64,000 nucleotides of DNA. Origin: Micavibrio sp. UBA6147. GTDB lineage: Bacteria > Pseudomonadota > Alphaproteobacteria > Micavibrionales > UBA1664. A program made the translations under genes and the position numbers. Positions 1 to 10,300 of this stretch are shown here, in pieces (positions within the stretch are counted from its first letter, which is position 1; each line of letters begins with the position of its first letter). Location of the stretch: assembly GCA_002423185.1 (NCBI GenBank), contig DIUX01000006.1, forward strand, positions 186,235 through 250,234, given 5' to 3'. The notes under the pieces were generated by a model. The model was not told the origin of the DNA, ran no database searches, and saw nothing but the letters and a program-made list of their open reading frames with translations.

Positions 1-2
1 CG

Positions 3-1631
3 TTCACTCAGAGCGCCGAAGCCTCTCTTTCCGTGCGCCCCGCAACGCCCCTGCAAACAAGTTTGAGCAGTGGCTACGCCGAAAAAGGTTTGGCAACCAT
101 CACGCCAAGCCGTGCGTTATTCCCGCAAAAGGCCGAAAAGACCCTCGCCGCATCGGCTTTGCCGACGCCGTTTATCGTCGGGCTTACGCGCTATCTTGAC
201 GGGTTCGCCTATGGCTGCACCGAACAAATCATCAGCAAAGCCATGCCTCAGCTCATGACCAGCGGCTTGCTCCCCGCAAACGGTGCAGGCTCCGCAAAAG
301 ACTCCCGCGCCCCCCTCATCGCCGCCATCGCGACCTTGCGGATGCGGCAGACCGAAGACGGGGGATTCTCGTTGTGGAACGGCGGATACGAAGAAGACGA
401 CCTCGCCAGTCTTCACGCGACCGAGTTTCTTCTTCGGGCGCGGGAGGCCGGCCTTGCCGTGCCGTCCGACATGGTGGATCCTGCTTTGCGCTATCTGCGC
501 GATTGGGTGAACCGCGCGATTTTGACCGATGCTGATGCACGGGCGAAGGCGCACGGGATTTATTTGCTCACCCGCGGCGGCTATGTCACCACCAATGAAA
601 TCCTGCATGTCACCGATTATTTCGGCGACCGCAACAGGGATTGGAAGGCCGATTTTACAGGCCTGTACATCGCCGCGTCTTACGCGATGATGCAACAAAA
701 GACCCTCGCCGATGACACGCTGGACGCGTTTGAGGCGGCGCTCAAGAAAACCGCTCTGTCCTTCGCCGCGAAACCCGCCGACAAAGGAGCGTTGCAAGGG
801 CCGTGGACGGACATTTACAATCCGTTTGTCATCCAAGCCCGCGCCATTGCCATCACCGCCGAATATTTCCCGCAGCGTTTTGAAACTCTTGACCCTGCAT
901 CGATCCGAACCCTTGCAGGATTTGTGAAGGAGAGCCGTTACAACACCCTGTCCGCCGCCTATGCGATTGACGCCTTCGCGCATTATGCATCCATGGCGCA
1001 AAAACGGATCAATCAATCAAACATCACCGTCACGGCGGACGATCAAGCCTTGGAACGCGGCGGCGATGAATACACCATCCCAATCGACGCGCAATCCATC
1101 GCGTTATCGATTGATCCGGCGCAGGCGCTGTATTACACCCTGAGCGAAACAGGCTTTGACCGCGATGCTTTGGCACAAGCCGCCTTTGCGCAAGGGCTGG
1201 AGGTGAGCCGCCATTACAGACTCCCTGACGGAACCTTGCTTGGAGGCGAGCTAGAAAACGCCGCCATCGCCATCCCGCTTGGCGATGTGATCGAGGCCGT
1301 CATCACCATTCGCGCCACGGAAAAACCAGTTGAAAGTGTCGCGATTGTCGATATTTTGCCCGCCGGATTCATCCCTGAATCAAGCGGCAGTGTGGGGCTT
1401 AATTCCGTCAGCGGCTCAAATTTTGTTCCGCAATTTGCGGAGCAACGCGAAGACCGCATAATTTTGTTCGGCGATATTCCGACCCAAGAACGCGTCTTTA
1501 TTTACCGCCTGCGCGCCGCGGCAAAGGGCGATTTCATCATCCCTCCCGTCTATGCCGAAGCGATGTACAACATCACGCAAAAAGCACGCGGCACGAGCGG
1601 GCACGTCACCATCGCGGATGATAAGCCATAG
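3..1631 (+). CDS. Alpha-2-macroglobulin family protein, C-terminal part (5' truncated by window edge)
   Basis: The frame is open from base 3, so the true start lies upstream; about 542 residues are visible. The motif YGCTEQ (Cys at base ~216) is the GCxEQ thioester signature that traps attacking proteases in bacterial alpha-2-macroglobulins (YfhM/MagD type). It is followed by the helical thioester domain (LRMRQTEDGGFSLW, then repeated Tyr/Ala-rich helices) and a C-terminal beta-rich domain ending in a YRLRA-type strand. The family is normally about 1500-1900 residues, a periplasmic or inner-membrane lipoprotein that backs up peptidoglycan repair by PBP1C. The pbpC gene starts 26 bp downstream on the same strand, the conserved yfhM-pbpC pairing, which supports the call and suggests one operon. 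Confidence 0.9.
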   Translation, partial: FTQSAEASLSVRPATPLQTSLSSGYAEKGLATITPSRALFPQKAEKTLAASALPTPFIVGLTRYLDGFAYGCTEQIISKAMPQLMTSGLLPANGAGSAKDSRAPLIAAIATLRMRQTEDGGFSLWNGGYEEDDLASLHATEFLLRAREAGLAVPSDMVDPALRYLRDWVNRAILTDADARAKAHGIYLLTRGGYVTTNEILHVTDYFGDRNRDWKADFTGLYIAASYAMMQQKTLADDTLDAFEAALKKTALSFAAKPADKGALQGPWTDIYNPFVIQARAIAITAEYFPQRFETLDPASIRTLAGFVKESRYNTLSAAYAIDAFAHYASMAQKRINQSNITVTADDQALERGGDEYTIPIDAQSIALSIDPAQALYYTLSETGFDRDALAQAAFAQGLEVSRHYRLPDGTLLGGELENAAIAIPLGDVIEAVITIRATEKPVESVAIVDILPAGFIPESSGSVGLNSVSGSNFVPQFAEQREDRIILFGDIPTQERVFIYRLRAAAKGDFIIPPVYAEAMYNITQKARGTSGHVTIADDKP

Positions 1632-1657
1632 ATGGATGAAGGATAGATAACGGATAG

Positions 1658-4078
1658 ATGACCAACAAGCCATCCGACACACCCACCCCAAACCGTGCAA
1701 AAACGCACGGCGGGGTTCGCCGCGCGGTGATGAAGCTTCGTTTTTTGGCGATTGTGGTTTTGGCCGGAGTGGTGATTGGCGCGGTCATCGGGGCGGTCAT
1801 TGGCGGATTATACATTGAACGCCGCACGGCGCAGCGTCCGCCGCTGCTGGAAAACATCCCCTTTTCAACCGCCTATTATGACCGCAACGGCACGCTTTTG
1901 CGCCTCACCCTCGCCGATGACGATATGTACCGTCTTTATACGCCACTGGCGCAGATCAGCCCCGACATCATCGCCGCGACCTTGATGCAGGAAGACCGTC
2001 ATTTCCATCGCCATTTCGGGGTGAACCCCGTGTCGTTAATGCGCGGGGCTTATGCAACCTATGTCAAGCGCAACCGCGCCATAGGCGGCTCAACCATCAC
2101 GATGCAGCTTGTGCGTCTGCGCGACCATCTCGACACACGCAGCCCCGCCGGCAAGGCCGAACAAATCATCCGTGCCCTCGCCCTTGAACGCCATTACAGC
2201 AAGGCCGAGATCCTCGACGCCTATCTCAACCTTGCCCCTTATGGCGGTAATATTCACGGGGCGGGGACGGCGGCGTTGTTGTATTTTGGCTCCTCCGCCA
2301 AAACCTTGTCATTGCCTGAGAGCATCGCCCTTGCCGTCATTCCGCAAAACCCCGTGCGGCGCAATCCGTATGCCGCATCCGACTCTGGACAAAATGAGTC
2401 ATGGGCGGCGGCGCGGCAACGATTATTCCGCGCCTTCCCCACATCCGTGCAACAGCGTTATGCAGCGTTTATCGGCATGCCGCTCGGCCTTCGCACGCGC
2501 CAAGACCTGCCCTTTCTTGCCCCGCATTTCATTGACGGGTTGGAGCAAGCAAAAGCCGCCACCAAAACCGATTCCGCGCCGCCGCCACCTTCCGGTTCCG
2601 TTGTCACGACAATTGACCTGCCCCTTCAACGCTTGCTGGAATCGCGCCTCACGGCTTATATCCAAGCGCGGGCGCCGATGGGGCTGCGCAACGCCGCCGC
2701 CCTATTGGTTCATGTGCCGGACATGCAGATTCACGCGCTTGTCGGCTCAAGCGATTTTCACAGCCGCGCGATTGACGGGCAAGTGGACGGCACGAGTGCC
2801 CTGCGCTCCCCTGGGTCAACACTCAAGCCATTTGTCTATGCTTTGGCGCTTGAACAAGGGCTTATCCACCCCGAAACGTTGCTGGAAGACGACCCCGCCT
2901 ATTTCAGCGAATACAGGCCGGGCAATTTTGACCATCGCTTTATGGGGCTTATTCCGGCGCGTGAGGCGCTTGCCTTGAGCCGCAACATCCCCGCCATTAC
3001 GCTTGCGACACGGATTCATAGCCCCGATCTTTATGAATTTTTGCAACGCGCGGGCGCGAATTTTCCGCAAAATCGAAGGCATTATGGCCTGTCCCTCATT
3101 GTCGGCGGCGCGGAAACCGACATGCGCACCCTTGCCAAGCTCTATGCCATGTTAGCGGCGGGCGGTGTGTTGCGCGACCTAAACACAAATACAAACGCCG
3201 ATCCTTCTGGCCATTCTGCACCTGAGCTGGGCAAGCTCAACGAACTGAGCGGGCTGCGGATGCTCTCGCCCGAGGCCGCCTTTGTCACCTTGTCGATGCT
3301 CGAACGCCCCGCGCCAAACGCCCTTGCCTTTGTGTCGGGGTATGACACGCCCCCCGTCTATTGGAAAACCGGCACATCGAACGGGTTTCGCGATGCGTGG
3401 ACGGTCGGGGTGTTTGGCTCTTACGTCCTTGTTGTGTGGGCGGGTAATTTTGACGGCAGCCCGAACGCCGCCCTTGTGGGGGCAGAAAGCGCCGCGCCGC
3501 TGTTTTTTGATATGATCCGCGCCATGCAGCGCCGCACGCCACAACACGACATCGTGAAACCGGCGCTTGAAACCCTCAATGTCGCCCATGTCGCTATATG
3601 CAGTCGTACTGGTGAACTGGCGGGTGAGCTGGCGCAAAACATCGCCGCGCCTGCATCCCCCGCCCGCGCTGGCTTTGCGGTAACATCCGCCGCATTGCCG
3701 CCGCCATGCGGTGCCGTGACAAGCGGGTTATTCATTCCGGGGCGCTCGCCCTTTGCCGCCATCCACGCGCCGCAAAAGACGCTTGATATCCTCACCCCGC
3801 GTTCCGGCGTGGCGTATACCATGCGCATTGCAACACCTTCCGCGACTCCCGCCGCCACCTCACGAACGAGTCAGGACACGCAAACCATCCCGTTCGAGGC
3901 CAAGGCCGCGCCAGATGCTTTGCCGCTTTATTGGTATGTCGGCAATAAGCTGGTGGGCGTCGCGGCGGACAAAGCCCCCCTTTTCTGGCCGCTTCAAACA
4001 GGATCGCACGTTGTTCGCGTGGTTGACAGCAAGGGACGCAGCGACAGCCGCGTCATCAATGTCATTCCCGCGCGTTAG
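1658..4078 (+). CDS. pbpC: Penicillin-binding protein 1C (bifunctional transglycosylase/transpeptidase)
   Basis: 806 residues: cytoplasmic tail, one membrane anchor (~28-53), glycosyltransferase family 51 domain (catalytic Glu within LMQEDRHFHRHFG at ~112; GGSTITMQL at ~143-151), transpeptidase domain with SxxK (STLK, Ser387), SxN (SRN, 441-443) and KTG (570-572), then a C-terminal beta domain (~710-806) of the BiPBP_C type. It polymerises and crosslinks peptidoglycan in the periplasm. Length and domain order match PbpC rather than PBP1A/1B. All catalytic motifs are intact. It lies directly after the alpha-2-macroglobulin gene, as in many proteobacteria. Confidence 0.95.
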   Translation: MTNKPSDTPTPNRAKTHGGVRRAVMKLRFLAIVVLAGVVIGAVIGAVIGGLYIERRTAQRPPLLENIPFSTAYYDRNGTLLRLTLADDDMYRLYTPLAQISPDIIAATLMQEDRHFHRHFGVNPVSLMRGAYATYVKRNRAIGGSTITMQLVRLRDHLDTRSPAGKAEQIIRALALERHYSKAEILDAYLNLAPYGGNIHGAGTAALLYFGSSAKTLSLPESIALAVIPQNPVRRNPYAASDSGQNESWAAARQRLFRAFPTSVQQRYAAFIGMPLGLRTRQDLPFLAPHFIDGLEQAKAATKTDSAPPPPSGSVVTTIDLPLQRLLESRLTAYIQARAPMGLRNAAALLVHVPDMQIHALVGSSDFHSRAIDGQVDGTSALRSPGSTLKPFVYALALEQGLIHPETLLEDDPAYFSEYRPGNFDHRFMGLIPAREALALSRNIPAITLATRIHSPDLYEFLQRAGANFPQNRRHYGLSLIVGGAETDMRTLAKLYAMLAAGGVLRDLNTNTNADPSGHSAPELGKLNELSGLRMLSPEAAFVTLSMLERPAPNALAFVSGYDTPPVYWKTGTSNGFRDAWTVGVFGSYVLVVWAGNFDGSPNAALVGAESAAPLFFDMIRAMQRRTPQHDIVKPALETLNVAHVAICSRTGELAGELAQNIAAPASPARAGFAVTSAALPPPCGAVTSGLFIPGRSPFAAIHAPQKTLDILTPRSGVAYTMRIATPSATPAATSRTSQDTQTIPFEAKAAPDALPLYWYVGNKLVGVAADKAPLFWPLQTGSHVVRVVDSKGRSDSRVINVIPAR

Positions 4079-4158
4079 AACCAAAGCTGCACAACCCGTA
4101 CACGGTCATGAAAACGCGTCACTGACACGGCCATCAAGCGCGTCACTGACGCGGAATG

Positions 4159-4187
4159 AAAAACGCGCTGTCCCGAAGAACAGCGCG
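4159..4187 (-). terminator. Rho-independent terminator of the S41 peptidase gene
   Basis: Perfect 8-bp stem CGCGCTGT/ACAGCGCG (4164-4171 with 4180-4187), 8-nt loop, and an A-run at 4159-4163 that reads as U-run on the minus strand immediately after the hairpin. It lies 45 bp past the S41 peptidase stop. Confidence 0.75.
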
Positions 4188-4208
4188 CTTCCCACTCTGA
4201 AGCTCCGT

Positions 4209-4222
4209 GAGCCTTTAGGCTC
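4209..4222 (+). terminator. Possible weak terminator between the convergent pbpC and S41 genes
   Basis: GAGCC-TTTA-GGCTC hairpin followed on the plus strand by TTGATCTTATT. The stem is only 5 bp and the U-tract is interrupted, so this is tentative; it would end pbpC transcription about 130 bp past its stop. Confidence 0.35.
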
Positions 4223-4231
4223 TTGATCTTA

Positions 4232-5824
4232 TTATGGTCTGGGGCCGGCGGTGGTCGGGTTTATGACCGTATATGTTGCTTGGCCGTTGAGGTATTCAAT
4301 CGCGCACAGCATGGCCGAGTCCACTTGCCCCGTTGCCGGATTGCGGAATCGGTTGCCGAGGCTGTCAAACGCATCGGGCGCGGTGCTGGCGGGGGCGCAG
4401 GTATTCGGGGCGGTATCGGCACCGATCTGGCCGGCATTCGGGTTGGCAATAACGCCGTCCAATGCGGCCTCGCGGCGGGTAATCAAGGCCTCCATCTCCG
4501 CGGCAATACCGAATGCCACGCGAATATCGGGCATCACGCCATAGCCTTGGATCGGTGTGTCGCCACCGACATAGTAAAGCTGGGTCGTCAGGCGCAACAT
4601 ACCACGCTCAACCGGCATGATCGTTTGAACCGATCCCTTGCCGAAAGATTGCGTGCCGATAATCACGGCGCGATCAAAGCGTTGCAAAGCGCCCGATACG
4701 ATTTCGGATGCCGAGGCCGATCCGCCGTCAATCAACACGATCAAAGGCTTGCCATTGATGATGTCGTCAGGGCGGGCGGTGTACGAACCGGTTTCGCCAT
4801 CGCGGTCACGTTCGGCAACGATCTTGCCCGTGGTCAAGAAACGGTCGGCGACTTCGCCCGCCTGTGTAAGCAAACCACCCGGATTGCCGCGCAAGTCAAG
4901 GATATACGCGCTCGGTGCCGTTGCGCCGGCTTCCATCTCGGTGAAGGCTCTGGTCAAGTCATCGCTCACCAATTCAGTGAAGGACGAAATCGCCGCATAG
5001 CCGATATTGCCGTCCAAAATAGTCGCGTGAACGGCGGATTGTCTTACAATTTGGCGCGTAACGGTGAGGGCGATCAAATCCGCTTCGCCTTCGCGTTGGA
5101 TGGTGATGTCCACCGATGTTCCCAATTGGCCGCGCATCGCGTTCACTGCCTCATCCAGCGGCATCGCCGATGTATCACGGCCACCAACGGATGTGATCAA
5201 ATCGCCTTGCAACACGCCAGCAGCACCGCCAGCGCCTCCATCCATCAAACCTTCGATGCGGACATATCCGGTTAATTCATCTTTTTGAACCTGAAGCCCG
5301 AGGCCGCCGAATTGTCCGGTCGTGCGCTCGCGGAAGGCTTGGGCTTCATCGTGCGTGACATAGGAAGAGTGGGCATCAAGGCTCCCCACAAACGCCTGCA
5401 AAACCGTATCGGACAAGGCGAAATAGTCATTATTTTCCGCCGTCAAAACCAGTCTTTCAATCGTATTGAACAATTCTTGCGGATTGGCGGGGGCGACCGT
5501 TGGGTCAACGCCGGCCGCGGTAAGGTTTGCGGCGGGGAAGTTCGACAAGATGCGGGCGCTGAGCGCGTCAAAATCAAGCGCGACATAAGCGTTGTTGTAC
5601 ACACGGGCGCCAGTATTAAAGATCAGCACCGTTGCGTTACGCGCCTCACGATTAATCGGTGTGGCCTGCGCCATTTGTACGGCTTGTGCATCGGGTGTGG
5701 TGAGCGCAGGGGCGGCAACGGGGTTCACTTCGCGCAGGTCGTCCGCTTGCGTTAAAACAGCCGTGCCAAAGATTGCGCTAAGTGCAATGATTCCGCTCGC
5801 GAGAGCGCGTTTTATAGGTCTCAT
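4232..5824 (-). CDS. S41 family C-terminal processing peptidase (CtpA/Prc-like)
   Basis: 530 residues starting at MRPIKRALASG, which opens a signal peptide ending near LTQADD; the longer frame to 5887 adds 21 residues without signal character. A PDZ domain (~169-254, with GGLGLQV and the GDLITSVGG loop) precedes the S41 protease domain. The Ser/Lys dyad is Ser371 in GGSASAS and Lys396 in QSFGKGSVQ, 25 residues apart as in spinach CtpA and E. coli Prc. DLRGNPGG is the conserved oxyanion segment. A periplasmic protease that trims or degrades envelope proteins. The C-terminal ~60 residues (Asn/Ala-rich with two Cys) are not typical core. Own terminator downstream; monocistronic. Confidence 0.92.
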   Translation of the reverse strand: MRPIKRALASGIIALSAIFGTAVLTQADDLREVNPVAAPALTTPDAQAVQMAQATPINREARNATVLIFNTGARVYNNAYVALDFDALSARILSNFPAANLTAAGVDPTVAPANPQELFNTIERLVLTAENNDYFALSDTVLQAFVGSLDAHSSYVTHDEAQAFRERTTGQFGGLGLQVQKDELTGYVRIEGLMDGGAGGAAGVLQGDLITSVGGRDTSAMPLDEAVNAMRGQLGTSVDITIQREGEADLIALTVTRQIVRQSAVHATILDGNIGYAAISSFTELVSDDLTRAFTEMEAGATAPSAYILDLRGNPGGLLTQAGEVADRFLTTGKIVAERDRDGETGSYTARPDDIINGKPLIVLIDGGSASASEIVSGALQRFDRAVIIGTQSFGKGSVQTIMPVERGMLRLTTQLYYVGGDTPIQGYGVMPDIRVAFGIAAEMEALITRREAALDGVIANPNAGQIGADTAPNTCAPASTAPDAFDSLGNRFRNPATGQVDSAMLCAIEYLNGQATYTVINPTTAGPRP

Positions 5825-5988
5825 AATGTGTCCCTGCTCTGTTATGTTTTGGTTCGTGTTCTTAGTTATTACAAAGACACTAGACATAACAAAGAGGCTT
5901 CGTCAAACACTTTTCTGCGCATTATGTGATTTTATCGGTACAGCCATGCAAAAAGGCGCAGGCACTGCATCGCACAAAATATCGCACC

Positions 5989-6021
5989 AAAAAAGGCCAC
6001 ACCAAACGGCGCGGCCTTTTT
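5989..6021 (-). terminator. Bidirectional-looking terminator after the NADH:flavin oxidoreductase gene
   Basis: A-run plus GGCC (5989-5998) pairs with GGCC plus T-run (6013-6021): a 9-bp stem with a 14-nt loop. On the minus strand it sits 26 bp past the oxidoreductase stop and ends in U's. The symmetry would let it work in both directions, though only the minus-strand gene needs it. Confidence 0.75.
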
Positions 6022-6046
6022 ATTCATTGCCCCTTTTGCGCGGGCT

Positions 6047-7195
6047 CTATGACGCGGCGCGCGGGCCGGTCGGGTACAGTACGGGATAGTCGATATAACC
6101 TTCCGCGCCACCGCCATACATGGTGGCTTGGTCGGGCTGGGCGAGTGCTGCATTATGCCGCAGGCGTTCCACCAGATCGGGGTTCGAGATAAACGGACGT
6201 CCGAACGCGATCACATCAACAAAGCCGCGCTTCAACACGCTGTCCGCCAGCGCCTTGTCATAGCCGTTATTCGCCATATAAACCCCGTCAAACAAAGGTG
6301 CAAGCGTGGCCTGAAGGTCAAAGCCGCCCTCAACATCGCGGGGGCCGCCTGTTATCCCCTCTACAATGTGAATATAGGCAAGACCGAGGGCGTTCATTTG
6401 CCGCACGACATGGGTGAAGAGCGGTTTCGGATTGCTGTCATCAATATCGTTGCGGGTGCTGGTGGGAGCGAGCCGGACACCGACTTTATCGGCGCCCCAA
6501 ACCCCGACAACCGCCTGTGCGACTTCCTCCAGCAAGCGGGTGCGGTTTTCGATCGAGCCGCCATAGGCATCTTGGCGTTTATTGGTACCGTCGCGCAGGA
6601 ATTGATCGAGCAAATAGCCATTGGCGGCGTGAATTTCAACGCCGTCAAACCCCGCATCCTTGGCGCATTGCGCGGCGTGGCGGTATTCCTCGATAATCGC
6701 CGGAATTTCGTCAATCTCAATCGCGCGCGGCGTCACATGCGGCACAAACCCATCATAGGTAAAGGCCTGCCCCTCCGGCTTAACCGCCGAGGGTGCGAGC
6801 GGCAAATCACCATTGGGTTGCAAGGAGGGATGCGAAATCCGCCCGACATGCCAAAGCTGGCACACGATCAACCCACCCTTTTTATGCACGGCTTCGGTCA
6901 CGAGTGACCAGCTTTGCACCTGCGCATCCGTATAAATGCCGGGGGTATAGGCATAGCCAATGGCGCGGGGGGAAATATTGGTGGCTTCGGAGATAATCAA
7001 TCCGGCATCGGCGCGTTGGGCGTAATATTCCGCCACCATCGGCCCAACCAGACCATCGCGTGTGGCGCGTGAGCGCGTCAACGGCGCCATCACAATCCGG
7101 TTTTTCAGCGGCAATCCCGCTATGTTCACAGTGTCAAAAAGAGTTTTCGCGGCGGCATTATGCCCATCCGCTTTTTTAGATGTAATGGTATTCAT
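6047..7195 (-). CDS. NADH:flavin oxidoreductase, Old Yellow Enzyme family (NemA-like)
   Basis: 382 residues from MNTITSKK, chosen because AGAAAGGA lies at good spacing upstream; the frame extends 25 codons further without support. TIM-barrel FMN enzyme: APLTRSRA near the N-terminus, WHVGRISHP, the substrate-binding pair in EIHAANGYLLDQF (His and Asn), YGGSIENR, and a C-terminal FMN-phosphate segment (VIAFGRPFISNPDL). It reduces alpha,beta-unsaturated carbonyls, nitro-esters or N-ethylmaleimide using NAD(P)H in the cytoplasm. Single gene, with an intergenic stretch before tamB and a terminator behind. Confidence 0.93.
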   Translation of the reverse strand: MNTITSKKADGHNAAAKTLFDTVNIAGLPLKNRIVMAPLTRSRATRDGLVGPMVAEYYAQRADAGLIISEATNISPRAIGYAYTPGIYTDAQVQSWSLVTEAVHKKGGLIVCQLWHVGRISHPSLQPNGDLPLAPSAVKPEGQAFTYDGFVPHVTPRAIEIDEIPAIIEEYRHAAQCAKDAGFDGVEIHAANGYLLDQFLRDGTNKRQDAYGGSIENRTRLLEEVAQAVVGVWGADKVGVRLAPTSTRNDIDDSNPKPLFTHVVRQMNALGLAYIHIVEGITGGPRDVEGGFDLQATLAPLFDGVYMANNGYDKALADSVLKRGFVDVIAFGRPFISNPDLVERLRHNAALAQPDQATMYGGGAEGYIDYPVLYPTGPRAAS

Positions 7196-7370
7196 AATCG
7201 ATCCTTTCTGTGTGGCAGATGACAAAAACGACCCTGAATGCCATAAAATCGGCCACTCAGAGGCGTTCAAACGCCATCCCCTTGGCTTTTAGGTACACCC
7301 GATCATACGCCAGTTGCAGTGCAAAATCGCGCCCGAAATACGAAGCTTTCAAAAAATTAATATTGGGGAA

Positions 7371-10300
7371 TTAATAATCCCATTGCCATTTCAGGCTTCC
7401 GCCGGCTTCGGAATTTTGGCCGATCTTGCTTTCGGCGCTGATGGATGGGGTGAGTTCGACTTCAATTTTGGCGTTGCCGGAGCCCGCGGCCTGCCCTTGT
7501 TCAAATTCAAGATAGACTTTGTCGGTGAGGTATTTGCCGACGCCGACCGTGCTTTGCCCTTCGGAATCCATGCCCACGCGCACATCGTCAAGGCCGGTCG
7601 CGGAGCGGATTTTGCCGAGCGGGTCAAACCCGCCGCCGCCCTTGCCGGTAAAGCGGTCAAAGGTGTTTTTAAGCTGGATGGCCTGAAACGGTGTGATTTG
7701 CCCCATCGATGTGCCGAACAAAATCCGCGCCATCACCTCGTCTTGCGGCATCGCCGGCACGGATGACAGGCTCACTTGCGGTTTTGCGAGTTCACCGCCA
7801 ATCGTAATGCTCGCCGACCCGCCGTCAATCGCGGTGCTTGCCTCAATATCAAGAAAGGGCGATGGCGGTGTCGGCCCCAAAAAGCGCAGCTGCGCCCGCT
7901 CCAGATTAAAGCGTTTGCCGAGTTCCTCATACCGCCCGCGTACGGCTTTGAAATCGCCTTCAATCAGCGGGTCTGCCGCCGTTCCCGTTACTTTGATCGC
8001 ACCGCCGAATTCCGCATCCAGCCCCCATCCGCGCACAAAAATGCGATCCGGCGCGTTGACGGAGATATCCAGCCCCAATAATTTGGCAAAATCCGGTGCT
8101 TGGTTTTTGTCCTGATCGGCCTCGACGATATTTAACTCCGGTATTGTAGAGCGAAAACGTTCGGGAATTTGAATATTAAACGCCCCCAGCGTGACCGCGC
8201 CAGCGAGCCTGTAACCATCGCCGCCAGACGCCGATTTTAACGTCAGGTCAGCCTCATCAATCCCGCCATTCATCTCATCGCCGCGAAACAGCATAAAATC
8301 CTTGATTTGCAGCGCCAGATCAGGCTCCAAACCATCGCTCCAGCCCACAGAGCCGGACGCGCTCAAACGCCCGTTATCGGTATCTTGTGCCGTCAGGGTT
8401 TTTAGCCGCAGGCCGGATTGGTCGAAATCGGCGTCCAGATCAAGCCCCGATAACACAATCTCATACGGCAAATAATCAAATATGCCGTCCTTGATTGTCG
8501 CATGGCCTTGGATGCGCGGCGCGCCGAGTGTTCCCGCGACATCGGCGCTGGCCTTCACCAGCCCCTCAAACCGCATATCGGGCGGCAACACCGTATGCGC
8601 CAAAACCGCGCCGTCCATATCCGCGCGTAAATCGCCCGTCAAGGCGGCATCCGTTGCCACATCAAACACAAAAGGCGATAAAGACAGGCGCATCGGCACG
8701 CTCGCCGTCGCCGCCAAATTCTGTACCCCGTCGCCATCGCCCTTGACCGTGACCCGCGCCATTCCGCCCTCATAGCGCCCATTAAGCGCAAGGCGCAGCG
8801 CCTTCGTCACCACGGTATTATCTGCGGCATTGCCTGTTGCCTTGTCTTTATCTGTCGCATTGCCTTTCGCGGATTGACGCGCTGGCATGGCAATCACCGG
8901 ACGCACCGCCGCATCCACAATAATGACGGGCTCATCCAGCGCACCGGACGCGTTCACATCCAAATCCGCGTTCAATTCCTGTATCGCTGTCGGAAGCCCC
9001 GCCCCAAAGGTCGCCGACATTGCCCGCATCGACACGTCATTCGCCCGCAGCCTCAGGTTAAACGCCGTTTGGTTGGCGTCCCCTTCAACGCGCAATGTGA
9101 TGGCTTTGGCCTGCGCCGCACCAGTCGCCGCCCCCACCAAATTCTGCACATCAAAGGTCAGGGCAATATCCCGCGCCGCCGGCACCGCCGCCCGCAATCC
9201 GCTCAGATTCGCCGTTCCCGAAAGGCGCATCGGCACATTCCCCGCAGCGCCCGCCCCCGTCACGCCCGCACTGCCGGCGGCGGATAGGCGCATGGCATAT
9301 TCATCCTTGCCTTGTTCGCTCATCTGCGCGTCCAGAGTTGTGAGGTTTACATCTTGCCCGATCCTCATCCCTTCGGCTTTCACGGTGAGCGCTTGCGGCC
9401 AGTAGCTCGCATACACGTTTTGTATGGCTGTTGTGACGGACACGGACGAGGCGGACATATCCTGCGCTGTCAAGCCGAAATCTTTAGACACAAGATCAAC
9501 AGAAACAGATTGAACACTGTTATCAAAAGACATTTTAATGTCGCCAGATAAAGATCCGCGCCCTTCAATCCCCGTCAATTCCGCGAAATCAGCCAAATTC
9601 GGCACCGCCACACTCAAACGCCCCGCAACAAAAATAGGCGCTGGAGCGGACGCTGGCAGCGCATCCGCGCTCACAGCCCCGTCCTCACTGGGCAATTTCA
9701 CGTCCAGATCGCCCTCAACACGCGCCTGCGCCAATGTTGCCGCAAGACCACGAACTGTCAGCATATCATCCGCATATCGTATATCCGCTCCGAGCGAAGC
9801 CGGAACATCCTGATACTGCGTGTCCGCATCCACCCGCGCGGCGATCATGTCACCCTCTTGATGCGCCGAGAACACCACGCCAAGCGGCGCCAATCCCCGC
9901 GCCTTCAGCATATCCATATCAACGCCCAGCCGCCCCTTGAGCAACGGGGCATCCAGCGCCCCGCTTATGACGATTTCAGCCTCCGCACGTCCCGCCAAAG
10001 CCCCATCCCCGCTCAGCGCCGCAACATCCAAATCCTTCGCCGTGACCTGAAGATCAAGCGCATTTTGCGCGCCGTCTTCGCCGCCTAACCCGCCCGCGCC
10101 TAACCCACCCGTGCCAAGGCCAACACGTCCCGCAATGTCGGCGCGATAGGCCGGAGCCGACACTTGTGCCTGCGCCACGGTCAAAACACCGCTTTCCAGC
10201 GCCAATGTCGATTCAGAATCAATATATTGCGGAAAATATTTTAAAAAAGACTCAGAATTTTCCTCCAAGTCATTGTATAATTTTGCCTTAAATGATATTT

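Noticed and set aside
4115..4154. Direct repeat CGCGTCACTGACxCGG, two copies 24 bp apart, as attachment site
   Set aside because: Short, near a terminator, and no integrase or mobile gene in the window.
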